DNA of 14,254 bases from Collinsella aerofaciens (GTDB lineage: Bacteria; Actinomycetota; Coriobacteriia; Coriobacteriales; Coriobacteriaceae). The stretch spans positions 1 to 14,254 of the forward strand of contig RPYR01000042.1 in NCBI GenBank assembly GCA_008671285.1, written 5' to 3'. Position numbers and translations under genes: made by a program. The notes under the pieces were generated by a model. That model was not told the DNA's origin, searched no databases, and saw only the letters and a program-made list of their open reading frames with translations. This document shows, piece by piece, positions 1-6,496 of this stretch. Numbering within the stretch: position 1 is the stretch's first letter; each line of letters starts with the position of its first letter.

Positions 1-377
1 CCAACTACGACGTTGCCGGCTGCGACCAGACGAGTGAGGTCGACGACCTGTCCACCAACTACCTGTCCACGCAGCTTATGCAGCTGATTGGCGCCCCGCT
101 GACTGACTACCAGAAAGCGCACATGACGCTGCGCGAGTCGCGGCCCGCTATCAACTCCGCGGGCTACGAGGACGCCAGCCGGCGCGGGGCGCTCTCCTCC
201 AACGTCACCGGCGACGACGCCGCTGCCGCAGCCGCCACCAAGGCGCGCGAGGATTACGCCAAGATGCAGTACTACGAGATGTTCCGCGACGGCAAGAACG
301 TCTACACCGAGCATTTCCAGACCGAGGCCAACGAAACCGACCCCAACCTGGCACCGGGTACGACCAAGATCAAGTAG
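1..377 (+). CDS. LTA-synthase-like sulfatase, C-terminal fragment
   Basis: The reading frame is open from the left edge (codons begin at base 3) to the TAG at 375-377, so only about 124 C-terminal residues are visible and the start lies outside. The fragment has the order of features I associate with the tail of membrane-anchored LTA-synthase / phosphoglycerol-transferase sulfatases (alkaline phosphatase superfamily): an LSTNYLSTQLMQLIGAPLT stretch, then a TLRESRPAINSAGYED stretch, then an acidic linker and DYAKMQYYEMF. The catalytic metal site would be upstream and cannot be checked. Members of this family act on the outer face of the membrane, transferring phosphoglycerol or related groups to cell-envelope glycans. 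The extreme C-terminus is hydrophilic and ends in TTKIK. A terminator follows at 454-480. Family assignment is from remembered motifs only; a different hydrolase of the same fold remains possible. Confidence 0.6.
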   Translation, partial: NYDVAGCDQTSEVDDLSTNYLSTQLMQLIGAPLTDYQKAHMTLRESRPAINSAGYEDASRRGALSSNVTGDDAAAAAATKAREDYAKMQYYEMFRDGKNVYTEHFQTEANETDPNLAPGTTKIK

Positions 378-390
378 CGGGTCACTCATA

Positions 391-489
391 ACTGAAACGT
401 CTGTCCGGGCGGAGGCATATAAGGTTCCCTGCTCGGACAGTCCTGCGCAAGACGAAGGCCACGTTATGTGGCCTTCTTTGTTTGCGGAA
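391..489 (+). repeat. Terminator-bearing repeat module, left copy
   Basis: About 95 bp here match the reverse complement of roughly 5686-5782 with only scattered differences. Shared blocks include TGAAACGTC, GTTCCCTGCTC, ACAGTCCTGCGCAAGACGAA, GGCCAC/GTGGCC and TGCGGAA. Within this copy CTGTCCG (401-407) pairs with CGGACAG (434-440). The homology stops at the GCGGAA where the first hairpin unit begins (about 484-489), so the second half of the palindrome seen at 5647-5676 is missing here. Each copy lies just downstream of a gene read toward it, which suggests a mobile or duplicated terminator cassette. Confidence 0.75.
454..480 (+). terminator. Intrinsic terminator of the sulfatase gene
   Basis: GAAGGCCAC (454-462) pairs perfectly with GTGGCCTTC (468-476) around the loop GTTAT, followed by TTTGTTT. 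It lies 77 bases after the sulfatase stop codon, and the same hairpin recurs after the flavodoxin-like gene. Confidence 0.75.
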
Positions 490-840
490 AGTGTGTCCCG
501 GAATTCTTGTCTGGAATGGGATGCAGTTTCCGCTTGGGACCCGATTGGGAAAGTGTGTCCCACTATTCAGCTGGATTCCGGGATGTATTTTCCGGTTGAG
601 GCTCGTTGGGAAAATGCGTCCCACTTTGGGGGCTGATTCTGGGACGTGGTTTCCGGTTGGCTCTCATTGGGAAAGTTCATCCCATTTCTCGGCCTAATTA
701 TGGGACGCAGTTTCCCGTTGAGGACCCTTTGGGAAAGTGCGTCCCGGTCTGGGCGCTCAAACTGGGATGGATTTTCCGGATGAGGGCTTGACGGAAAATG
801 TGTCCCGTTCCGGGCGCTAATTGTGGGATGCAGTTTCCGC
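485..840. repeat. Left array of six ~61-bp palindromic units
   Basis: Six tandem units each read GGAAARTGYRTCCC, an 18-nt loop, GGGAYGCANTTTCC, then a spacer of about 15 nt. The GGAAA motif starts at 486, 548, 609, 670, 732 and 793; the partner GGGA starts at 518, 580, 641, 702, 764 and 825. The offset within a unit is 32 in every case, while the offset to the next unit is 29 or 30. Outer GGAAA/TTTCC and inner CCC/GGG are invariant; the middle of the arms varies, mostly C/T and A/G, so many changes keep G-U pairing, with some true mismatches. Spacers resemble GTTGAGGCTCAT. Units 2-5 align in register and in the same orientation with units 3-6 of the right array. The array lies between two terminators (454-480 and 863-901), so it is probably not in the coding transcripts of either neighbour. 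Confidence 0.9.
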
Positions 841-862
841 TTGCGGAGTCTCCACTCAACAG

Positions 863-901
863 AAAACCCGGGTGGCCTGTTTTTTGGCTACCCGGGTTTT
901 T
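863..901. terminator. Strong two-way terminator after the large surface gene
   Basis: AAAACCCGGGTGGCC (863-877) pairs with GGCTACCCGGGTTTT (886-900), with one G-U pair and an 8-nt loop. A-rich and T-rich flanks allow it to work on both strands. It is 27 bases beyond the stop codon of the 928-5016 gene and is best read as that gene's terminator. Confidence 0.85.
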
Positions 902-927
902 GGGTTGTCGATATGTTCGACTGGCTA

Positions 928-3900
928 CTAGTGGGTCTTGCGGCGCTTGATCAGCATGATGAGGGCTATCACTACGAGCGTTGCTCCCGCTGCTGCTGCA
1001 GTGGCGACTAGGGCGAATGTTTGGTCGCCGGTGTTTGCGAGGTTCTTCGCTGTGGTCGTAGTCTTGACCTTGGTGTCGGTCTTAGCTCCGTTGTCGGACT
1101 TGGACTTGTCCGGGTTCGTCGGGGTCTCAGGAGTCTCGGGGTCCTTTGAGCCTTCGGAATCGGTTGGGCCGGCGGTGTTTACCAGCGTATGGTCCAGGAA
1201 CTTCTTGGCGCCCGCACTTGCCTGTGAGAACAGGCGGCGCGTGCGGATCGGGGTGGCGTTCACCGTTGTGGGCGCCGTCTCCTCGGCCTCGATATTCACG
1301 AGCGTCGTGCCGGTGTCGAGGCCCACGTCGTTGTATCCCACGTGGCAGTAATACTGCGCACCGTCATCGTCTGCGGTCAGGTCAATCTCGAGCTTTGAGG
1401 CCGTTCCAGCCGCGAGGTTGCCATCGGCACCCACGAGCTTAAACTCTGTCTCGCCGCGGCCCTTGCGGTACCACATATAGGTCGGTGCCAGCCCTGTTTC
1501 GCTATCGTCGGCACCGAGTTGCTTCACATGGCCAATCGCCGAGAGCGTCAGGTGGCTTCCCGCCGTGCGCTCAACCGAAGAGTCGTATCCAAGATCCGGC
1601 CCCTCCGCAGCATCCGCCGCAGGTCCGCTCACGGTCATCGTCATGCCATCGGGCATGGTCTTGACCGTGATGATTGCCGAGCGAATACCTGTTTCGGTCG
1701 TGGATCCATTCTTAACGGCGGCGATGGCGAATCGATACTCCGTATTGGGCTGCAGCCCATCCCACTTGAGCGAGGTCTGCGTGTTGTCGGCAATCTTCCA
1801 GCTATTGACGACCGCATCCGCCGCATTGCTCTGCAGCATGCCCACGCCGTAGCTAAAGCCACTCTTGTTTGCGAGTACATCGTCCCAGCTAAACGTAACG
1901 CTGGTCGAATCGACGGCGTTTGCCGTAAAGCCCGTCACGGCCGGCGCGTCGGGCATCTCGACGTCCTTAACGTCATAGCCCACGATCCAGAACTGGTCGG
2001 TGTCCTTGGTGCCGAGCTTGTCGCCCGAGTCTGCCTCGAACTTGTCGACATCCACCGCGTTGACGCCCAGACGCCACACAAAACCGTACTTGCCCTGCGC
2101 GGCCTCGGGCAGGTTGTCGACGGTGCCGCCGTATTCGGTCGATTCACTCGAGGAGTTACCCGTAGTAAAGCCGGCGTTGGCACCAAAGCACAGGCCGCCA
2201 AACAACTCGTGCTTTGCGAGCTTCGCGCCCATGACAACGCTGCCGTTCAGCGTCAAGCCGAGCTCGAGCTCCTGCTCCTTGCCCTCCTCGACTTCGATGG
2301 TCTGCTCAATGCTCGCCCCCGACTGCGCGGCGGCGCCGTTAAACCCATCGTGCGTGTAGGCGCGCGTTACGCCAGGCTTGCCCAGGCCAAAGGAATCCCC
2401 AACGGGAGTCTCGCCGTTGAGCGTCGTTTGATAGGTTCCGGGTTCTCCCGACCGGTTGGTCAAAAAGTAGCTGAGCGGCGTCATATTGTGCTGTTTGGCA
2501 ATGCGGTCATAGGCCTCGACATTAACGACCGAGGTCTGCGCGCCGAGCGACACGGGCGCCGCCATCACGCCCTTGCCACCAGTTTCCTCATTTTCGATCT
2601 CATACTCGTAATAGACCATCGGAATCGTGTAGAGCACGGCCTTGTCACCCTCGCCGGCATGCGACTCATAGCTTACGCTTGCGCTGACCGTGCGCTCGCT
2701 CCGGTAGTCATAGCATCCCTCGGCGGCAAAATCGACTGAAGCATTCATCGCGACCAGGGGCGGGCCGGTCTGCACCTCGACGGCAACGCCCAACTCGGCG
2801 CCAATGGTATAGCCCTGGGATGTCCCCGTGCCCTTTTCCTCTCCGTATGACGTGCCGCCCAACACCAGATAGCCGTATGCCTGCTCCAGATCCTCAACAT
2901 AGGGCGCATCCTGCAGCACGGCAAGCACGCGCGGGTTGGTATAGACCTTGTAGCGGTCCTTGTACGTGATCTTGACGCTGTCGTTGTCGACATCGGGCAG
3001 CGCGAGCGAGATAAATGTGCCGTAGGTAGTGCCGCGACGGTTGCTCTCGCTAATCACCTGCTCCTCGCCGCGGCGCACCTTTCCGTTCTCGTCGAGCGAA
3101 AAATGCGAGGCGGTCATCCAATAGTAGTCATCGTTCTTGCGCAGGTCCTCGTCGCGGTGCTTGCCCACCACGGCGATAAAGCTCTCGTTATAGCGGTCCG
3201 AACCCGAGACGCTGCCCGCCTTGACGTCGCTGATCCACACCTGCTCTATACCCTTGTGGTCATGCTTGTTGCTGCTGTTGTATTGCTGACCGCTCATGCT
3301 CATGGTTCCGACCATGGACCCCAAGCCCTGAGCCCCGCCCTGTGCCGTGTTGCAGGCAAAGTCGCGGAACACATCGCCGCCCACGAGCACCTCGTCGACC
3401 GCCAGCTGCTCGGACAGGCCGTCAAGGTTGGCAGTGGCAAGGGCAATAGGCGCCAAGGTGCACGGATAGCGCTTATCCTGAGCGCTATCCTTCCATGCGC
3501 TGTTGGGCACATGCATCAGCCCATAGGAGGCGAGGAGCCCGTCTCTGTATTCCTTGCAATCGGAAAGCTTGAACTCGCCAGACTCCGAGTCATAATACGC
3601 GTAGCGGTACAGCGCGCCGTACAGCCCCTTACTGCCGTCAGAAGCGCCGTAATCAAAAGCGCTGCGTTGCCAGTCATAGCCCGCAAGAATAAGGCCCGTG
3701 ACGGTTTCACCCGTCTTCTTTCCTTCTTCATCGTAGGCGGCAAACGTGCCGAACGTCGCATTCGCAGCGACCATGGTCTTGCCGTTCGCGGAGAGGGAGA
3801 TTGCGCCCGCGTCGCCCAGAGCATCGACATGGACGAGCGCACCCTTGGATGCATCCCACGAAAACAGCTCGCAATGCGTCGACTTATCAATATTCTTCTT

Positions 3901-5016
3901 GCCGTAGGGTGCCGAGACCACGATGGCGAGGTCATCGCAAAAATCGCGATCGAGGTCGCCGGCCGCTAGCGAAACGACAGGAGCTGACTGAAGCTGCGTC
4001 CAGGAGTCGTTCCCGCCCTTGTTGTGCGTGGTGTAGTCCGCGGCGTTACCGGCATCGATCTTGACGACGCTTTGCTTCCAGTTGCCGCCCTCCAAGTCAT
4101 ACATGTCGACTACAGCCTTGCGCACGCCGTTCTCGTCGACATAGCAGCCCGCGTAGACAAAAAGCTCGTCGACGCCGTCGCCATCGACATCGCCCGCCTC
4201 GACATCAAAGACGGCGTCGTGCTCTTGCAGGTAACCGGCATCCAGGTACTTAAAACGGCCTTCGTACATCATATTAGTGTTGACCGTCACCGGCAGGTGT
4301 GTGTCGAGAGTGCGCGTACGCCCGTTGCTAAACGAGTAGAGGACCAGCTCAACCTTTCCGGCGTATGACTTGCCGTCAATCGTCGTGGAGGAACTGTCGC
4401 CGTAGGCACGGAGCTCGGCAACGCGGCTCTTTTTGCCCGTGCTGGCGTCGCTGCAGAACTCAACACTCGTGGCGTGAATGCCCGAGAAACCGTTGTTGTC
4501 GTTGGCGAGTACTGTTGAGGACTCATTGTTGCTTAGGTACGACCAGGTGCCGCCACCGTAGTCGCTATGCTTGTAGAGATCGCTGTTCGTATCGAAGTTG
4601 TTGACGTTTTGCCAGAACTTTGCGGCGCCCCACACACTTCCATAGCCATCGAAGAGTTTGCTGCTGCCGCCAATGTCACCGCGCTCGACGTTCTCGAGCT
4701 TGTCGCGCAGAGTGTAGCGATTGCCATGGCTACCGTTAGCTGCCATATAGACCTCGCTGCGCGTGGCAAACGTCGTGGGGGTATCAGTGGAATAGGGGCC
4801 AACGGTATCGGCCGGAATGTCCTCGCTCGTGCCCAGACCCAGGGCTTGATAATCCTGCTCGGTCATATCGGTGATTGCGGGCGCGTCTGCCGCCTGGGCA
4901 ACCTGGGGCGTGGCCGTGAAGCAGGCGACGCTCGTGGCGATCAACGCAGCAAGCGCCGCCGTCCCAACAAGCGGGATTTTCGACAGCCTACGGATACGAG
5001 GGTGTGGAACGTACAT
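928..5016 (-). CDS. Large sortase-anchored surface protein, FG-GAP/Fn3/Ig-like
   Basis: The product is 1362 residues. I place the start at the ATG at 5016 because GCGAGG lies six bases upstream and the product opens with a basic N-region, a hydrophobic core and an AQA cleavage site near residue 42. The earlier in-frame ATG at 5052 has no ribosome site. Four calcium-loop-like FG-GAP/VCBS segments are visible: AGDVDGDGVDEL (~275), AGDLDRDFCDDL (~351), TANLDGLSEQLAVDEV (~526) and LPDVDNDSVKI (~672). A conserved-looking NPRVLAVLQDAPYVEDL follows (~692). Two Ser/Thr-rich, alternating beta segments lie near 770-815 and 920-965. An Fn3-like domain covers ~1024-1125, and an Ig-like domain with WYRKG and YYCHV covers ~1129-1244. 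A Pro/Thr/Lys-rich spacer leads to LANTGD (1326-1331), a membrane segment and a KRRKTH tail. LANTG fits the LAXTG motif of actinobacterial class E sortases. A binding or adhesion role at the cell wall is inference; the ligand is unknown, and I recognise no catalytic domain. Confidence 0.9.
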   Translation of the reverse strand: MYVPHPRIRRLSKIPLVGTAALAALIATSVACFTATPQVAQAADAPAITDMTEQDYQALGLGTSEDIPADTVGPYSTDTPTTFATRSEVYMAANGSHGNRYTLRDKLENVERGDIGGSSKLFDGYGSVWGAAKFWQNVNNFDTNSDLYKHSDYGGGTWSYLSNNESSTVLANDNNGFSGIHATSVEFCSDASTGKKSRVAELRAYGDSSSTTIDGKSYAGKVELVLYSFSNGRTRTLDTHLPVTVNTNMMYEGRFKYLDAGYLQEHDAVFDVEAGDVDGDGVDELFVYAGCYVDENGVRKAVVDMYDLEGGNWKQSVVKIDAGNAADYTTHNKGGNDSWTQLQSAPVVSLAAGDLDRDFCDDLAIVVSAPYGKKNIDKSTHCELFSWDASKGALVHVDALGDAGAISLSANGKTMVAANATFGTFAAYDEEGKKTGETVTGLILAGYDWQRSAFDYGASDGSKGLYGALYRYAYYDSESGEFKLSDCKEYRDGLLASYGLMHVPNSAWKDSAQDKRYPCTLAPIALATANLDGLSEQLAVDEVLVGGDVFRDFACNTAQGGAQGLGSMVGTMSMSGQQYNSSNKHDHKGIEQVWISDVKAGSVSGSDRYNESFIAVVGKHRDEDLRKNDDYYWMTASHFSLDENGKVRRGEEQVISESNRRGTTYGTFISLALPDVDNDSVKITYKDRYKVYTNPRVLAVLQDAPYVEDLEQAYGYLVLGGTSYGEEKGTGTSQGYTIGAELGVAVEVQTGPPLVAMNASVDFAAEGCYDYRSERTVSASVSYESHAGEGDKAVLYTIPMVYYEYEIENEETGGKGVMAAPVSLGAQTSVVNVEAYDRIAKQHNMTPLSYFLTNRSGEPGTYQTTLNGETPVGDSFGLGKPGVTRAYTHDGFNGAAAQSGASIEQTIEVEEGKEQELELGLTLNGSVVMGAKLAKHELFGGLCFGANAGFTTGNSSSESTEYGGTVDNLPEAAQGKYGFVWRLGVNAVDVDKFEADSGDKLGTKDTDQFWIVGYDVKDVEMPDAPAVTGFTANAVDSTSVTFSWDDVLANKSGFSYGVGMLQSNAADAVVNSWKIADNTQTSLKWDGLQPNTEYRFAIAAVKNGSTTETGIRSAIITVKTMPDGMTMTVSGPAADAAEGPDLGYDSSVERTAGSHLTLSAIGHVKQLGADDSETGLAPTYMWYRKGRGETEFKLVGADGNLAAGTASKLEIDLTADDDGAQYYCHVGYNDVGLDTGTTLVNIEAEETAPTTVNATPIRTRRLFSQASAGAKKFLDHTLVNTAGPTDSEGSKDPETPETPTNPDKSKSDNGAKTDTKVKTTTTAKNLANTGDQTFALVATAAAAGATLVVIALIMLIKRRKTH

Positions 5017-5085
5017 GAGGGACCTCGCTTTATTCGAGTGGAGTGGACTCATTTTTGCAAATGATACATCCGATGCCCGATATCA

Positions 5086-5125
5086 CGTGTCTCATTTTCG
5101 CCAACGGCGTGTCTCATTTTTGAGA
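5086..5125 (-). promoter_or_regulatory. Paired direct repeat upstream of the surface gene
   Basis: On the - strand AAAATGAGACACG occurs twice (5120-5108 and 5098-5086), exactly 22 bp apart, about two helical turns. It starts 70 bases upstream of the chosen start codon of the large surface protein. TTGGCG with TATCGG 16 bp further on is a weak promoter candidate that overlaps the repeats. TCTCATTTTTGAGA (5112-5125) is also a small palindrome. The arrangement fits an operator, but it may instead be a decayed neighbour of the hairpin array. Confidence 0.45.
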
Positions 5126-5138
5126 ATCCGAGATGCCG

Positions 5139-5610
5139 CGGAAATCTTATCCCAGCTCAAAGGCCATTTCTGGGATGTATTTTCCGTCGAGTGCCTCATC
5201 GGGAAACTGCATCCCATTTCAAGCGTCGATTCTGGGACGCATTTTCCCCTTAGACCCTCAACCGGAAACCGCATCCCACTTTGAGCGCAAATTCCGGGAT
5301 GCATTTTCCGCTTGAGCCTCATTGGGAAACGGCGTCCCACTTTGAGGGCTGATTGTGGGATGCATTTTCCGGTTTTGCTCTCATTGGGAAAATGCATCCC
5401 GTTTCTTGACCGAATAATGGGACGCAATTTCCCGTTGGAGCGCCTTTGGGAAAGTGTGTCCCACTTCGACCGCCCAGAGTGGGATGCACTTTCCGCAAAG
5501 CACCTCAACGGGAAACTACGTCCCATTCCAAAGGCAAATTCCGGGACGCATTTTTCGAAAGCCTGCCCATCCGGAAAGCCCGTCCCACTTTGGACGCATC
5601 CGGGCACGGA
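5139..5610. repeat. Right array of eight ~61-bp palindromic units
   Basis: The units are the same type as at 485-840. GGAAA starts at 5140, 5202, 5264, 5325, 5387, 5449, 5511 and 5573; the partner GGGA starts at 5172, 5234, 5296, 5357, 5419, 5481 and 5543. The internal offset is again 32 in all seven intact units, and the spacing between units is 29-30. The eighth unit keeps its left arm (ending near 5587) but its right arm is degenerate. Loops resemble CTTTGAGGGCTGATT and spacers CTTGAGCCTCAT, in the same orientation as the left array. Right unit 4 and left unit 3 are about 87 percent identical over 61 bp by eye. The array lies upstream of the 1362-residue gene on its strand, so it could be part of a long leader if transcription starts beyond it. 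Confidence 0.9.
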
Positions 5611-5646
5611 ACCATCGACCTATCAGGCCTCCCATCAATAAAGAGG

Positions 5647-5782
5647 CGTCCTCCCGGACGGCGGGGCACGAAGTTCATCGCGAGTTCCGCACGCAAAGAA
5701 GGCCACTTAATGTGGCCTTCGTCTTGCGCAGGACTGTAGAGCAGGGAACTTCGTGCCCCGACGCCCGGGAGGACGTTTCATT
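5647..5782. repeat. Large palindrome, complete copy of the terminator module
   Basis: The outer arms at 5647-5676 and 5746-5775 match in 28 of 30 positions as inverted repeats (for example GGGGCACGAAGTTC with GAACTTCGTGCCCC). A perfect nine-base hairpin is nested inside at 5698-5720. The half at about 5686-5782 is the reverse complement of the module at 391-489. The whole element could fold into a single long structure in RNA, or act as a MITE-like palindrome in DNA. No target-site duplication was evident by eye. Confidence 0.8.
5690..5722 (-). terminator. Intrinsic terminator of the flavodoxin-like gene
   Basis: On the - strand GAAGGCCAC, a five-base loop and GTGGCCTTC are followed by TTTGCG. 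It lies about 98 bases after the stop codon of the 5818-6369 gene and has the same core hairpin as the terminator at 454-480. Internal symmetry suggests it may also stop + strand transcription coming out of the right array. Confidence 0.65.
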
Positions 5783-5817
5783 TAGAAAGATGGACCGACC
5801 GCCGTCAGCGATGGGAG

Positions 5818-6369
5818 CTACTCCCCCAGCACGGCCTTTTTGGCGGCTGCAGCCATGTTGTCCAGATCTTCCTTGGTGGGGTGATCCTTTGCGGCGACCC
5901 AGTTATCGAGCAGCAACTTAGCGCGGGCGTTGTCGGGATCTTGCTCGAGCATGGCCTCGTAGCGCTGCTTGACCGCGGGACCCATCTTGCCCTGGCACAT
6001 CGCCCAGCCCGCAAGCTCGGCATCCCCAGCCAAATTGGAGGTCACGCGATCGATAATCTGCTGATAATAGCTCTGGTCGGCGCCAAAACCGCAGGTACCA
6101 AAGAGGAAAACGCGCTTGCCGTGCAGAGCGGAGAGCAGCGCGGCAACCGAAGGCGTGCACGCGCCCTTGTCGCACCAAAAGCCGACGAGCACCGTGTCGG
6201 CCGCGCAGGCGCCCTGCGCCTCGAGCGCAACCTGATCTGCATCCGCATCGTCGCTCAACGCCGCGGCATGGACAAACTCAACACCCGCAGCCTGCAGCGT
6301 ACGCTTGATCGCACCCGAAACCATCCTGGTATTACCGCTCTTGCTGTTAACCACCAAAGAGCACGTCAT
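5818..6369 (-). CDS. Flavodoxin-fold protein
   Basis: The product has 183 residues, counted from the ATG at 6369. TTG (6393) and GTG (6375) lie in frame upstream, but the ATG places MTCSLVVNSKSGNTR at the very N-terminus, as usual for flavodoxins, with a GAGG 10 bases ahead. S9-K-S-G-N-T14 is the FMN-phosphate loop. GFWCDKGACTPS (~60) and FGTCGFGADQSYY (~90) fill the places of the two isoalloxazine-contact loops. A cysteine-bearing GWAMCQGKMGP follows, and the tail is helical and charged. The pattern resembles the Flavodoxin_3 type of short flavodoxins that pass electrons to a partner reductase, including BilS-like proteins, but no partner reductase is in the window. It probably works in the cytoplasm with FMN. 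It has its own likely promoter (6429-6456) and lies 127 bases downstream of the ABC operon on the same strand, so some read-through is possible. Confidence 0.75.
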   Translation of the reverse strand: MTCSLVVNSKSGNTRMVSGAIKRTLQAAGVEFVHAAALSDDADADQVALEAQGACAADTVLVGFWCDKGACTPSVAALLSALHGKRVFLFGTCGFGADQSYYQQIIDRVTSNLAGDAELAGWAMCQGKMGPAVKQRYEAMLEQDPDNARAKLLLDNWVAAKDHPTKEDLDNMAAAAKKAVLGE

Positions 6370-6428
6370 AGTCACGTTGCCTCGTTTCCCCAAAAACTAA
6401 AGCCACTAATGCAATTTATTAGATGAAT

Positions 6429-6468
6429 ATCTTAGTACTAACGTGACAGATGTAAACCACCGTCTGTC
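6429..6468 (-). promoter_or_regulatory. Promoter with two dyads ahead of the flavodoxin-like gene
   Basis: On the - strand TTTACA (6456-6451) and TAAGAT (6434-6429) are 16 bp apart, a good sigma-70-type promoter about 60 bases ahead of the start codon. TTAGTACTAA (6432-6441), a perfect 10-bp palindrome, overlaps the -10 element. GACAGATG (6445-6452) and CGTCTGTC (6461-6468) form an inverted repeat with one G-U pair, and its edge covers part of the -35 box. Both dyads are placed where a repressor would block the polymerase. This is inference from position only. Confidence 0.5.
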
Positions 6469-6496
6469 GATTGATTAATTTGCCCCACGGGCTTGC

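Noticed and set aside
485..840. CRISPR array
   Set aside because: The units are palindromic, imperfect, and have related rather than unique spacers, and no cas gene is present. The 5139-5610 array is rejected for the same reason.
1519..2739. 406-residue open frame on the + strand
   Set aside because: It lies antisense within the 1362-residue surface gene, has no signal, domain or ribosome site, and follows from GC-rich codon use. Other long antisense frames at 3103-3969, 6560-8065 and 8192-9631 are rejected for the same reason.
5092..5607. 171-residue open frame on the - strand with repeated GMxFP / GKCxP motifs
   Set aside because: It is the hairpin array read as protein. The unit length of 61-62 is not a multiple of three, so each unit falls in a different frame; lack of stops follows from base composition. 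The short + strand frames at 482-791 and 5133-5641 are the same artefact.
391..5782. Composite transposon with terminal inverted repeats
   Set aside because: No transposase, no target duplication, and the outer repeats are terminators serving convergent genes; kept only as a question in the findings.
6445..6468. Terminator for the ABC operon
   Set aside because: The hairpin has no T-run on the - strand and sits over the -35 region of the next gene, so a regulatory reading is more likely.
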